Positions 51,770 through 62,218 of a stretch of 64,000 bases of DNA are shown in pieces. Source of the stretch: an uncultured Alphaproteobacteria bacterium (GTDB taxonomy: Bacteria; Pseudomonadota; Alphaproteobacteria; Rhodobacterales; Rhodobacteraceae); assembly GCA_902556405.1 (NCBI GenBank), contig CACDWF010000007.1, forward strand, positions 1 through 64,000. The letters are read 5' to 3'. The notes below the pieces were generated by a model. It saw only the letters and a program-made list of their open reading frames with translations, was not told where the DNA came from and did no database searches. The first letter of the stretch is position 1. Each line of letters begins with the position of its first letter. The position numbers were made by a program, and so were the translations under genes.

Positions 51770-52163
51770 CTGCCTTATCAGTCAGTGAATATATTGGATT
51801 AGTTTCTTCACCTTCGCTCTCACTAGATTTCTTCTGCTGTTTGGATATTCTAATAACCTTACCATTGAAATTTGCACCAGTTTCAATTGAAATCTCGCTA
51901 TGTTCAATATCTCCTTTCACCGTGGAGCCGGAGTCTAATTTGACTGTGTCTGACCGAATAAATCCTGCAAAACTTCCCTGAACGGTAATTGCCTTTACAA
52001 TGATTTTTCCATCCACCTTAGCACTTGGACCTAGTGTTAAATTGTCCCCCAATATATCTCCAGAGACTTTTCCTTCAATGAGAAGCTCCCCTTTAAAGTC
52101 GATTTTTCCCTTTATTATGGTATCGGACGAAATTACCGAACTGGAATTTATAAAATTGTTCAT
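51759..52163 (-). CDS. Bactofilin / polymer-forming cytoskeletal protein
   Basis: TIIKGKIDFKGELLIEGKVSGDILGDNLTLGPSAKVDGKIIVKAITVQGSF: bactofilin beta-helix repeats. Confidence 0.92.
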   Translation of the reverse strand: MNNFINSSSVISSDTIIKGKIDFKGELLIEGKVSGDILGDNLTLGPSAKVDGKIIVKAITVQGSFAGFIRSDTVKLDSGSTVKGDIEHSEISIETGANFNGKVIRISKQQKKSSESEGEETNPIYSLTDKAVAK

Positions 52164-52253
52164 TGCTGCATACCTAGAAGTTCACTCTGCAAAAATACAC
52201 TAAACCAATATTAAATCAAGGTTAATAGCACCAAACAATTGGCATTAACTAGA

Positions 52254-52925
52254 TCACATTTTATTTGTTCTTCGTCTCTTTGGATTATATTCGTAAGCCT
52301 TATGAACCTGCTTGGTGATTTCGTTTATTTCTTTTATTGTGACTTTGATCGCAGGGACACCTAATTTTTTTGCCGCTAACCTCCTGAAAGCACCATAGCT
52401 ATCATGAATTTGTATAAGCTTCTCAAACTCGTCTATCAAATCATTAGCCTCGACATCGTTTTCTCTTAAAGACTGCATTTTGGAACTCTTTTTGTTTTGA
52501 AGGGATCTATCTATTCTTGATGATTTTATTTGGATCATTTCTTGAATTCGCGACACATACTTTTGAGACCTAACAGCATTCCAAACCGCTTTTTCACCAT
52601 CTCCCGAGTTTAGGGCAGTAATTGATGTCATAGCATAAATTTGAGCTCTCTGAGCATAACTTAACAGCTTTTTGGTCTGCTCGTCATGGTCAGCATTTTC
52701 TGAAACGGGGCTATCATACACCATAGAATTTAAACTATTACTACAGTCTTTTCTTGACCATTCCTTCAGGTTTGGCGCGAGGGGGTTTTCTTTAACAGCA
52801 CAGCAGAACTTAATTATATCATAAAGATCCCTTGACCCCTCTTCTAGAAATTCTGTCTCAATTTTCAGATCCTCATTTAATAATAAATGGCTTTTAGAGG
52901 TTCTCTGATAAACGAATTCATTCAT
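52254..52925 (-). CDS. Hypothetical protein, 223 aa
   Basis: Single long ORF filling the interval; no recognised motif; Lys/Arg-rich C-terminus. Confidence 0.6.
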   Translation of the reverse strand: MNEFVYQRTSKSHLLLNEDLKIETEFLEEGSRDLYDIIKFCCAVKENPLAPNLKEWSRKDCSNSLNSMVYDSPVSENADHDEQTKKLLSYAQRAQIYAMTSITALNSGDGEKAVWNAVRSQKYVSRIQEMIQIKSSRIDRSLQNKKSSKMQSLRENDVEANDLIDEFEKLIQIHDSYGAFRRLAAKKLGVPAIKVTIKEINEITKQVHKAYEYNPKRRRTNKM

Positions 52926-53116
52926 TGTGTTTTTTTCTTTCGATTCTTCTTACTCAATATATAAATTTCTGCAATCTGTATACCATTTCAAGTTTTTTTT
53001 TTATTATTTGAACTGGATATTTTTTTTTATGCACTAAAATAAAATGTTGACTTCTCTATCTCTGTTAATGATAAACTGGAAATGACGTTGCGTAAACCGA
53101 ACTGGGAAAAATATAT

Positions 53117-53557
53117 ATGTCAACAAAAAAAAACCAAAAAAATAATTGCGGCATTGCCACTGCCCTGTCGATATTAGGAGATAAATGGACCCTCTTGATT
53201 GCAAGAGACATAATGATGGGAAATCAAAACTTTGAGTCCATTCAAAACAGTCTTAATATTTCAAGAAACCTTTTGACAGAAAGATTAAAGTCTATGATCA
53301 ACGAAAAATTGATTAGACGATATGTGCCGAATAATAAGAAGAGAGCAATGTATATTCCGACAGAAAGATGCAACGATTTGGCAAAGATTTTTCTATCACT
53401 TTCTCTGTGGGCAGATCGATGGGTTCCTGACCCAAAACGTCCAAAAATTGCGGGAATGATTGATGAAAAGGTAACTGAGATTGGTCTCAAGGTTATCCCA
53501 CTAAGCAAAGAAGAAGATTATAAAGATCTAAAATTATCCATAAGGCCCCTTCGCTAA
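53117..53557 (+). CDS. HxlR-family transcriptional regulator
   Basis: CGIATALSILGDKWTLLIARDIMMGNQNFESIQNSLNISRNLLTERLKSMINEKLIRRY. Confidence 0.93.
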   Translation: MSTKKNQKNNCGIATALSILGDKWTLLIARDIMMGNQNFESIQNSLNISRNLLTERLKSMINEKLIRRYVPNNKKRAMYIPTERCNDLAKIFLSLSLWADRWVPDPKRPKIAGMIDEKVTEIGLKVIPLSKEEDYKDLKLSIRPLR

Positions 53558-53705
53558 TTTGACTTGATTTTGACTACAGTTTACCACAGACCTGCTAATA
53601 CGTCGCAGATAAGTCACTCTTAACCAATTTCAGTATTGAAAGATTTACCAGCTCCACTATGTCAGAAGAAATATGTATATTCTGCTAGGATAGAAGTTAA
53701 AGGCA

Positions 53706-54377
53706 ATGCAAGATCATATTGTAAAAATAAAGAATATTTCAAAACTCTTCATCACTAAATCGGGGCCCCTCGAACTATTCACTGATGTAAATATAACCTT
53801 TTCTCCTTCAACTAGCTATGCCCTAATTGGAGAAAGCGGTGTCGGAAAATCAACACTTCTGCACATCGCTTCGGGTCTCGAAAAACCTTCAAGCGGCGAA
53901 GTATTTTTTGGTGACAAAAATTTTTGGAGTCTAAAGGCATCTAGCCAATCTTTTCTAAGACTTAACGACACAGCGATTATATTTCAGCAGTACAACTTGA
54001 TACCTTGTCTTAATGTTAAGGAGAATATTGAGTTTCAATCCAGGGTCAATAATTCTTATAACAGTGAATATATCGAGGAAATTATTGAAGATCTTCAAAT
54101 CACCAGATTATTAGGAGAGTGGCCAGAAAGTCTTTCTGGAGGAGAACAGCAAAGAGTAGCTATAGCGAGAGCATTAGCGGCGCAACCAAAAATATTATTT
54201 GCGGATGAACCTACTGGGAGTTTGGATGAAAAAAATTCAAAATTAGTTTTAGGCATGCTCTTAAATATTAACAAAAAATATAATACCAGTCTGGTAGTGA
54301 TAACACATTCTCAAGCTGTTGCCTCAAAATTAGAAGTATGTCTAGAGCTAAAATCAAAAAAAGTGTCGTACAGATGA
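53706..54377 (+). CDS. ABC transporter ATP-binding protein (LolD/MacB/AttE type)
   Basis: [57 protein letters not shown]. Confidence 0.93.
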   Translation: MQDHIVKIKNISKLFITKSGPLELFTDVNITFSPSTSYALIGESGVGKSTLLHIASGLEKPSSGEVFFGDKNFWSLKASSQSFLRLNDTAIIFQQYNLIPCLNVKENIEFQSRVNNSYNSEYIEEIIEDLQITRLLGEWPESLSGGEQQRVAIARALAAQPKILFADEPTGSLDEKNSKLVLGMLLNINKKYNTSLVVITHSQAVASKLEVCLELKSKKVSYR

Positions 54378-56788
54378 AGCAATTTTTGCTTGTACTTAAA
54401 GTAATCGTCGCAAATTGGAAAAAGGCGAAAGGACAGCTTATTTTCACCATACTAGGGATCGCGATAGCATCTACTCTGTGGTCAGGAGTAGATCTCATCA
54501 ATAACCAGACAATAAAAGCACAAAAAAGATCCATTGATCTTTTACAAGCAGCTTTCAAACCCATAATTATTGATAAAGAGTTACCCTATGTAAGTCAGGC
54601 GGATTATACACAATTGCGGCTAGACGGATGGGTTGTTAATCCTGTGATTAGAGAAACCCTAAAGAACTCGAATATAACTATTATCGGGATCGACATTTTG
54701 GCAGATAGAAAAAAAATATTAGCTGGTGAAACAAATCTTGCTACTGAAAGCCTTTTAGAAATGCTAGCAAATGGCAATGACTTCCTATTTGGTTCTAGTA
54801 AAACTTTTGAAAAGATACAAAATCACCTGTCTGATTTTTCTAGGATAGAAAATGATCAAGTGCCTACTAATACTTTGATAGGAGACATCAGTTCTATACA
54901 AAGTCTACTGAATATTGAAGGTAAATTTACTTATCTCGAATATATAAATAGAAATTTAAACTCTCCTGATAATCTTACACTTGAAAACTTAATTTTAATT
55001 GATGATGATAGTGCCAATGAATTCGAGTTTATATCGGAAAGCTTTTCATTTAACATAAGAGCTTTCGGGTTTCTTTCTTTTTTCGTTGGAATGTTTATTG
55101 TATATACCAGCATTAGTATGGCATATGAGCAAAGAAACCTAACAATAAAAATATTGAAGACGATCGGAATTGAAAGAACTCTGATAAATTTATGTTTAAC
55201 AATGGAGTTATTTTTAATTTCACTATTTTCCGGATCCCTTGGAGCATTTGGTGGTTTTTTACTAGCCCGAGAACTTCTTCCCGATATAAATAACACTGTC
55301 TCTACGTTGTACAATAGCCCTGTGGATGGGAAAATTGACCTTTCAATTCGTTGGTTCTTACTCTGTGTGCTGATCTCTGGATTAGGCACTCTATTGGCTT
55401 GCTCTAGGGCAATTTTAAGAATTGATAAGTTAAATCCAGTGGAGTTGATAAATGAGGAGAAACCCCTCCCTAAGAAATGGCACCCAAAGTATATCTCGGT
55501 AACATTTGTACTTTTTACATCTGCTCTTTATTATTTATCGGTATCTTCCAACATCAAAATTTTCAACTTTCTATTTCTAGGATCAATTATTGTCGTAGGT
55601 TGTGCCATATTGCCCTCCCTTATTAAGCTCTTTTTGTTCTTCGCTGCCAAAAAATTACCTGAGCGGTTTGCTCTTTCATTTTGGCTTCTACGCGACACTC
55701 AAAAATTTGGCACACTTCTTTTTGCGGGCTATATCGCTTTTTTTTTAGCTCTTTCAATAAACGTTGGGGTGCACGGAATGGTAACTAGCTTTAAATCGAC
55801 GTTTGTAGAGTGGTTAGAGAACAGAATCTTCGCTGACTATTATATCAATATAGCGAATGAAATTAAGCTAGACGAAATACAAGCCATTGTTAAAAAATAT
55901 AATGGAGAAGTATATCCAATAATAAAGAATGAAGGTACCTTTAATGATGAGCCTGTCGAGATTTATGGGTTCAAGCCAACTGGAATTTATGAGAAAAATT
56001 GGCCTTTATTAAGAAATACCAAAAATGCTTGGGAGGAAATCAGGAATGGAAAGGCCATCTTTGTAAGCGAACAACTAGCTATCAGAGAAAAAATAGATTT
56101 AAATGATTTTTTAGAATTAGAAATTAATAATAAAAAACTTAATGTTCGAGTTAGTGGCATCTACGCAGATTATGGAAATCCACATAATCAATTGATGATG
56201 CAACTCGAACTTTACAGAACATTTTTTTCATCTCAAATTCCGAGCACCTTGGCTGTAAAGCTTGATGGCAATAAGCGTCTTCCATTTTACAAAGAGCTGT
56301 CATCAAATATTGGAATAATCTCAGAGACAATTATCGACCCAAAACAGGTACGAAAAATTTCTTTGGAAATTTTTAATAATACTTTCAAAATAAGTTTTCA
56401 ACTCGCGTTAATAACTTTGTTTGTGGCAGCTTTCACCCTTTATGCGAATCTAATGAGTATAAATAAATTAAGAAAAAAAGACCTACTACCAGTATATTTG
56501 GTAGGGTTCTCTGTTATCCAAGTATTTCGTTTGGAACTATTGAAGGTATTTATTTTAACTAATATTGTCAGTTTTTTTTCTATAGCCATGGGCGTAATAA
56601 TAGCTTTTATATTGTCGGAGGTAATAAACCCAAATTTCTTTGGATGGAAAATTCCGTTACAAGTTTTTCCAGGGTATTGGCTAAAAATCTGGTTTATTGC
56701 CACGCTGGCCTCACTTCTTTCCACAGTATTATCTCTCAGAAAGTCAAATGTTATACTGTCATCAAATTTTGATATAAGAAATGTTTAG
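54374..56788 (+). CDS. ABC transporter permease, FtsX-like (AttF/G type)
   Basis: ~800 aa with several TM blocks; ATGA overlap with ATPase gene at 54374-54377; followed by AttH-like gene. Confidence 0.85.
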   Translation: MKQFLLVLKVIVANWKKAKGQLIFTILGIAIASTLWSGVDLINNQTIKAQKRSIDLLQAAFKPIIIDKELPYVSQADYTQLRLDGWVVNPVIRETLKNSNITIIGIDILADRKKILAGETNLATESLLEMLANGNDFLFGSSKTFEKIQNHLSDFSRIENDQVPTNTLIGDISSIQSLLNIEGKFTYLEYINRNLNSPDNLTLENLILIDDDSANEFEFISESFSFNIRAFGFLSFFVGMFIVYTSISMAYEQRNLTIKILKTIGIERTLINLCLTMELFLISLFSGSLGAFGGFLLARELLPDINNTVSTLYNSPVDGKIDLSIRWFLLCVLISGLGTLLACSRAILRIDKLNPVELINEEKPLPKKWHPKYISVTFVLFTSALYYLSVSSNIKIFNFLFLGSIIVVGCAILPSLIKLFLFFAAKKLPERFALSFWLLRDTQKFGTLLFAGYIAFFLALSINVGVHGMVTSFKSTFVEWLENRIFADYYINIANEIKLDEIQAIVKKYNGEVYPIIKNEGTFNDEPVEIYGFKPTGIYEKNWPLLRNTKNAWEEIRNGKAIFVSEQLAIREKIDLNDFLELEINNKKLNVRVSGIYADYGNPHNQLMMQLELYRTFFSSQIPSTLAVKLDGNKRLPFYKELSSNIGIISETIIDPKQVRKISLEIFNNTFKISFQLALITLFVAAFTLYANLMSINKLRKKDLLPVYLVGFSVIQVFRLELLKVFILTNIVSFFSIAMGVIIAFILSEVINPNFFGWKIPLQVFPGYWLKIWFIATLASLLSTVLSLRKSNVILSSNFDIRNV

Positions 56789-56794
56789 ATCATT

Positions 56795-57832
56795 ATGAAT
56801 ATTAAGCTTTTAGGATTTTTCTTTTGTTTTTGGCTTTTGAATTATAATTTAATGGCTAACGAACATAAAAATAAATTCACGGTAGCTGACCCCAGCTATC
56901 AAATTACTTTTCCAAAAGACCATGGTCCGCATAAAAACTTTAGGATTGAATGGTGGTATTTAACAGCAAATCTAAAATCCGATTCCATTGATGACTTGGG
57001 AATTCAATGGACGTTGTTCAAGAGTACTCTTGTACCAAGATCTGACAAAAAAAGTAAAAATCTAGATGGCTTTTGGATGGCCCATAGCGCTATAACTACT
57101 AAAAATTTACATTATGCTGAGGAACGTTTTGCTCGTAAAGATAGTACACAGGCGGGCGTCACTCTAAGTCCATTTAAAGCCTGGATTGATAATTGGAGTA
57201 TCACTGGTGACAGTAAACTGGGAACTATCCAGTTAGTTTCTAGTGGTTTAGATTTCTCCGTTTCTTTAAGGTTTTCTACTAATATTAGCCCAGTATTACA
57301 AGGCGTTAACGGTTTCAGTAAAAAGTCAGAATATGAAGGAGCGTCTCACTATTATAGTCAACCCTTCTATACAGTAAAAGGTTGGGTAATTTTGAAGGGA
57401 GAGCGTCATATTGTAGAGGGTGTTGGTTGGCTAGACCGGGAATGGTCTAGTAATTTGTTAAACAAAAGCCAACTTGGCTGGGATTGGTTTTCTCTCCATC
57501 TTGATAATGGACAAAAGATAATGCTCTTCAAAGTACGACAAAATGATGGTAATGATTTTCTATCTGGAGCATGGATTAAACGAGATGGCTCTAAAGAACT
57601 GTTAAAGGCTAACGAAATTCAACTTGAAGAGACAGCGTATTCGACGATCAAGGGCAAAGAAATTCCAACTAAATGGAAAATTTCTCTTCTTGGAAGTAAT
57701 AATGTAGTTATCAACACTAAAGCTCTTAACATTGACTCTTGGATGGAGACTAGTTTCCCATACTGGGAAGGACCCATATCCTTTAGCGGTGATTTATCTG
57801 GCGTCGGTTATTTAGAAATGACAGGTTATTAA
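56795..57832 (+). CDS. AttH/CrtC-like lipocalin-type secreted protein
   Basis: FPKDHGPHKNFRIEWWYLTANLKS..GVGWLDREWSSNLL..GWDWFSLHLDNGQKIMLFKVR. Confidence 0.9.
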   Translation: MNIKLLGFFFCFWLLNYNLMANEHKNKFTVADPSYQITFPKDHGPHKNFRIEWWYLTANLKSDSIDDLGIQWTLFKSTLVPRSDKKSKNLDGFWMAHSAITTKNLHYAEERFARKDSTQAGVTLSPFKAWIDNWSITGDSKLGTIQLVSSGLDFSVSLRFSTNISPVLQGVNGFSKKSEYEGASHYYSQPFYTVKGWVILKGERHIVEGVGWLDREWSSNLLNKSQLGWDWFSLHLDNGQKIMLFKVRQNDGNDFLSGAWIKRDGSKELLKANEIQLEETAYSTIKGKEIPTKWKISLLGSNNVVINTKALNIDSWMETSFPYWEGPISFSGDLSGVGYLEMTGY

Positions 57833-57837
57833 GCAGA

Positions 57838-58350
57838 TTAAGCTGCTTTACCTTCTAAAACCTTATCGACTTTCTCTTGAGCTTTTCGTTCTTCAACTCC
57901 GTCAACCGCGGCTATTTCTCTTGTTAGCCGTTCTAGAGCTGCTTCGTATAGCTGCCTTTCAGAATAAGATTGTTCTCTTTGTTCGTCGTTTCTATGGAGA
58001 TCTCTTACCACTTCTGCGATTAGGATTAGTTCTCCAGAATTTATTTTTTGTTCATAATCTTGTGCACGCCTAGACCACATTGCTCTTTTAACCTTGGCTT
58101 TGCCACCAATAACCTGCAATGCTTTCCCTATAATGTTTGGGCTAGACAACTTGCGCATACCGGTGGACACAATTTTATCTTTTGGAACTTTGAGAGTCAT
58201 TTTATCCTTCTCGAAGGAGAGGACAAACATTTTTAGCTCAAAGCCAGCAACATTTTGTACTTCTTCATCAATTATTCTACCAACACCATGTGAAGGATAA
58301 ACCACAAAATCGTCAATTTGAAAATCTTCAGTTGATATTTCACTATCCAT
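57838..58350 (-). CDS. carD: CarD/CdnL-family RNA polymerase-binding regulator
   Basis: FQIDDFVVYPSHGVGRIIDEEVQNVAGFELKMFVLSFEKDKMTLKVP. Confidence 0.95.
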   Translation of the reverse strand: MDSEISTEDFQIDDFVVYPSHGVGRIIDEEVQNVAGFELKMFVLSFEKDKMTLKVPKDKIVSTGMRKLSSPNIIGKALQVIGGKAKVKRAMWSRRAQDYEQKINSGELILIAEVVRDLHRNDEQREQSYSERQLYEAALERLTREIAAVDGVEERKAQEKVDKVLEGKAA

Positions 58351-58415
58351 TAAAATTCACCACTAATCAAAAAAAGTTGGTGTAGCATAATTAAAAAAAA
58401 ATTTCTACCTAAAAA

Positions 58416-58754
58416 TTAATCCCCTTCTCCCGGTTTATCGGAGAAGAATTTCTCAAGTTTACCTGGTTCGTCTTCCATTTTATCTGCATCTGGTAACGGA
58501 TCTCTTCTAATTGTAATGTTTGGCCACTGCTCGGAATATTTTCTGTTAAACTCAACCCATTCAGCAGCGTCAGGTTCTGTATCGGGCTTAATAGCATCTG
58601 CTGGACACTCTGGTTCACATACACCACAGTCGATACACTCATCAGGGTGAATAACAAGCATATTTTCACCCTCGTAGAAGCAATCGACAGGGCAAACATC
58701 AACACAGTCCGTATATTTACATCCTATGCACTTGTCATTGACAATGTAGGTCAA
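58416..58754 (-). CDS. fdxA: 7Fe ferredoxin
   Basis: [55 protein letters not shown]. Confidence 0.97.
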   Translation of the reverse strand: MTYIVNDKCIGCKYTDCVDVCPVDCFYEGENMLVIHPDECIDCGVCEPECPADAIKPDTEPDAAEWVEFNRKYSEQWPNITIRRDPLPDADKMEDEPGKLEKFFSDKPGEGD

Positions 58755-58793
58755 CTAGCTCTCCCAAATATATCCTACTATTAATAATAAGAT

Positions 58794-59192
58794 TTAATTA
58801 TTGGAAAGAAAGTTTAATTTTTCTTTAAGAGCTTTTAAATTTCTCCTCGCCTTTTTATTGGGTTTATATTTTTCTCTTGATTGAAAAAATTTTTTAGCTT
58901 GCTTATTGTCTTCTTCTAATATTTTATAGAACGCTTTAGCTTTTTCGAAAGAAACTCTCTTTACAGCTATCTCCTCAACCAAGATTGTTTTTCTTACCCA
59001 ATCGTTCTCTATAACCAATTTACTACCCACATTTAAAGGAGAAGCGGGCTTTGTTGTGATTTTTCCAGATAACCGTACCAAACCTTTTTTAATATTTGAA
59101 GCTGCTAAATTTCTCGTTTTATAGAGTCGTGCTGCCCATAACCATAAATCTAATCGACACTGGGATAGTTTTGGTTTTTCAAAAACAGTCAA
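58794..59192 (-). CDS. S4-domain RNA-binding protein (Hsp15-like)
   Basis: CRLDLWLWAARLYKTRNLAASNIKKGLVRLSGKITTKPASPLNVGSKLVI. Confidence 0.93.
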   Translation of the reverse strand: MTVFEKPKLSQCRLDLWLWAARLYKTRNLAASNIKKGLVRLSGKITTKPASPLNVGSKLVIENDWVRKTILVEEIAVKRVSFEKAKAFYKILEEDNKQAKKFFQSREKYKPNKKARRNLKALKEKLNFLSNN

Positions 59193-61795
59193 TTTTTGAG
59201 AAGAACTCGTAGCGAAGAAAAGGGGGAGTCATTTTTTGCAATTCTATTATTTTGTTTTTTCTTTTTGTATTGGTGCCTCTTCTTTTTTATTGCATCAGAA
59301 ATTTCAATTTGTTTTGCTTTTTTGTTCAACAATTGTTTTTTGAACATTACCCTGTAGTAATCACTGTCTTTCTCAAGAGTAATTACTTCATCACCTTTTT
59401 CAACTTTCTCATATTTTATTTCATAGCTAAGATTCTTTATAAGCTCCGCAAAGTTTTCCACACCTAATCCAGTAATCGACAACATAGCCGGTTGAACTAC
59501 TATCCATTCATCCTTGGTACACTCTTTGATTAAGAAATAGAGTCTTTCAAGCATATCTATTCGTACAGCTCTATTTCCAGCCACAAAAAAGCCTGCAACT
59601 AAATATTGCTTTTTAGAGATATTTTTGTCGAATTCAACTGTGACAAGGCCTGGCGGGGGCTGAAATGTTTTACTCTCAAGCGTAACATAAAAAGCATTAA
59701 ACAAAGCGATTCTTAGCTTCGATGCTTCTGGTTTGAGAAGCGTTGCATCATAAATTGTTTTATAGCCAAATTTTATACCTAAGTTTCTGAGGTTAACTTT
59801 AGACTCATTATCGATACTTTTGAATTGGTCTATAACCTGCGACTTTATAACTACGCCCAAATTATTTACAAAAATATGGGCAAACCCCGCAGCTGCGCCA
59901 CTGAACTCATTACTATTTGCAAGACTTTGAAGATTGGGCATGAGGGTTTCAATTTTATTTGCAATAAAAATATCGAGCTTTCTTTGAATTTTTTCTAAGT
60001 TACCTTTATTAAGCTCATCTGACTTGGTTAACTTTACTTTTGGGGTCAATATTTTTTGACCCTTTTCTAGTTCCCCAACCTTACTGCCATGCCACAGCAC
60101 TTGTCCATCTATAGTTAGGGCAATTTCACTCTGAGGCGCTTCGTAAAAACGATTCACTAAATCTACAAGATGTTGATGCAAAAAGGGTCTCGCGACCTGC
60201 ATTAACTTCTTATTCTCTAATACAGATCCTCCTCCAGAGAGATTGAAAACAAACCCCTCCATCTTTCCAAATAGATGCCCTTTAATATAGAAGCAGCTAT
60301 CCTCGCGTAATTCAAAATCTTTTTTATCAAAATTTTCTGACATTCCCTTTTTTATCAAGACTGACCTCCTGAGGTCAACAAATCGTTGTGTTAGTTTCTT
60401 ATGCAAGGCATCTGACAGCCTATCCTCGATACTCCTGGTTATATCTATAAAATATGCACTATCTATTAACCATTTGTTAATGTTAGCGACAAATGACCAA
60501 GTTCTTATGAAGGCTAACCTTTTAGACAAAATATCTATATCACCTTCAATACTATCTAGCCGATCAATCTCCATTTTAAGCCAATCAGAGGGAATAAATC
60601 CTTGACTTCTTACAAAATCAAAAATTTTCAAAATTAGACCTGCATGATCCTGATTGGAAATCTTCCTAAAATCTGGTATTTGGCATGCCTTCCATAAAAG
60701 CTCAACTTCGTCTCGTTTCATTTCTTTTAAAAGCTCAGAATTATTTAACTTGATAAATTTCAAAATACTGATATCAGATCCATCTTGAGAACGCTCTAAA
60801 TACTCTTGACTTGCCATCAGATCTAGTGACTTTATAAGCACCCCAATGTTATTAAAGTTCAGTTCAGTATTACGCCATTTTATTTTTCTGAGCATCGGAA
60901 AGATATTATTCTCAATATCGTTAATCAGCATTTCCCCCATTTGCTTTATGCTTCCAGTTTCACCAAAGAACCCATCTGTTGTGTAACGTCCCGCGCGACC
61001 AGCAATCTGTGCAATTTCTAAAGTATTCAAGGGTCTTAGACGACGTCCATCAAATTTTTGCATCGCAGCAAAATAAACGTTATTTATTGGTAAGTTAAGT
61101 CCCATACCTATTGCATCAGTTGCGACTATATGATCAACATCCCCATTTTGGTACAGTTCAACCTGCGCATTTCTCGTTTTTGGAGAAAGTGCTCCCAACA
61201 CAACTGCCGCCCCACCCTTAGATGTTCTTAAATGCTCGGCCATCTCATAAACTCTATCAACTGAGAAATCTACTACTGCTGACCGGGGACTCAATTTAGA
61301 TATGTTCTTCTTTCCAGAATAACTCAACCGTGAAAGTCTGTCTCTGTTAACTATTTCAACATCGGGGATTATAATTTTTATTAAATCCTTTATTATGTTT
61401 GACCCCAAAAATAGTGTCTCAAATTGTCCACGTGAATATAATAACTTGTCGGTAAATATATGTCCTCTCTCTTCATCTGCACACAATTGAATTTCATCAA
61501 CTGCTAAAAACTCAAATGACATACCAACTGGCATGGCCTCAGTCGTACAGACCCAATATCGCGCATGTTTTCCTCGTATTTTTTCTTCGCCGGTATTAAG
61601 TACAACGTTTTCCACCCCCTTTAATGAGACAAGTCGATCGTATATTTCTCTAGCAAGTAGCCTCAGGGGAACGCCTATCACTCCACTTTTGTAGGAAATC
61701 ATCCTTTCCAAGGCATAATACGTTTTGCCGGTGTTTGTAGGACCTAAAACCGCTCTACATATCGAGGAACTCTTATTGCCAGGTTTGAAATTCAT
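59189..61795 (-). CDS. SUV3-like DExH RNA helicase
   Basis: 868 aa; AVLGPTNTGKTYYALERM, LAVDEIQLCADEERG, VATDAIGMGLNLPI, IAQIAGRAGRYTTDGFFGET. Confidence 0.93.
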   Translation of the reverse strand: MNFKPGNKSSSICRAVLGPTNTGKTYYALERMISYKSGVIGVPLRLLAREIYDRLVSLKGVENVVLNTGEEKIRGKHARYWVCTTEAMPVGMSFEFLAVDEIQLCADEERGHIFTDKLLYSRGQFETLFLGSNIIKDLIKIIIPDVEIVNRDRLSRLSYSGKKNISKLSPRSAVVDFSVDRVYEMAEHLRTSKGGAAVVLGALSPKTRNAQVELYQNGDVDHIVATDAIGMGLNLPINNVYFAAMQKFDGRRLRPLNTLEIAQIAGRAGRYTTDGFFGETGSIKQMGEMLINDIENNIFPMLRKIKWRNTELNFNNIGVLIKSLDLMASQEYLERSQDGSDISILKFIKLNNSELLKEMKRDEVELLWKACQIPDFRKISNQDHAGLILKIFDFVRSQGFIPSDWLKMEIDRLDSIEGDIDILSKRLAFIRTWSFVANINKWLIDSAYFIDITRSIEDRLSDALHKKLTQRFVDLRRSVLIKKGMSENFDKKDFELREDSCFYIKGHLFGKMEGFVFNLSGGGSVLENKKLMQVARPFLHQHLVDLVNRFYEAPQSEIALTIDGQVLWHGSKVGELEKGQKILTPKVKLTKSDELNKGNLEKIQRKLDIFIANKIETLMPNLQSLANSNEFSGAAAGFAHIFVNNLGVVIKSQVIDQFKSIDNESKVNLRNLGIKFGYKTIYDATLLKPEASKLRIALFNAFYVTLESKTFQPPPGLVTVEFDKNISKKQYLVAGFFVAGNRAVRIDMLERLYFLIKECTKDEWIVVQPAMLSITGLGVENFAELIKNLSYEIKYEKVEKGDEVITLEKDSDYYRVMFKKQLLNKKAKQIEISDAIKKKRHQYKKKKQNNRIAKNDSPFSSLRVLLKN

Positions 61796-61920
61796 TTGAA
61801 AATATTTTATAATTTAGTGACTATAGGTTTTCAAGTATAGTTTGGAACACTTTTTCAATAGCAGTATATTTTATAAAACCTGTAAGCAAAAAACTGAAAT
61901 TTTTAAATAGAAAGAATATT

Positions 61921-62211
61921 ATGAGTGAAATTCTAGAAAAGGCTGTTGAAGCGATAAGCGATAAAATGGCAGGAGCAGCTTTTGATTCAAGTGTTAAGTT
62001 TAAAATTGAAGCTGAGGGCTCCATAGTTGTAGATGGTGAGGGGGTAAGAGTATCCGATGAAGAAACTGATTGTACATTAGTTGCTTCTCTTGAAGTCTTC
62101 ACAAAAATTCTTGACGGCGATATGAATGCGACAGAGGCCTACATGACAGGATCATTAAAGGTAGAAGGCTCAATGAGTGCTGCTATGGAATTGAGTAACA
62201 TACTAGCCTAG
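61921..62211 (+). CDS. SCP2 sterol-binding domain protein
   Basis: GSIVVDGEGVRVSDEETDCTLVASLEVFTKILDGDMNATEAYMTGSLKVEGSM. Confidence 0.93.
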   Translation: MSEILEKAVEAISDKMAGAAFDSSVKFKIEAEGSIVVDGEGVRVSDEETDCTLVASLEVFTKILDGDMNATEAYMTGSLKVEGSMSAAMELSNILA

Positions 62212-62218
62212 AAAATTA

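Noticed and set aside
57831-57848. AAGCAG-N6-CTGCTT hairpin between attH-like and carD as a terminator.
   Set aside because: Only 6 bp and largely within the carD 3' end; too weak to call.
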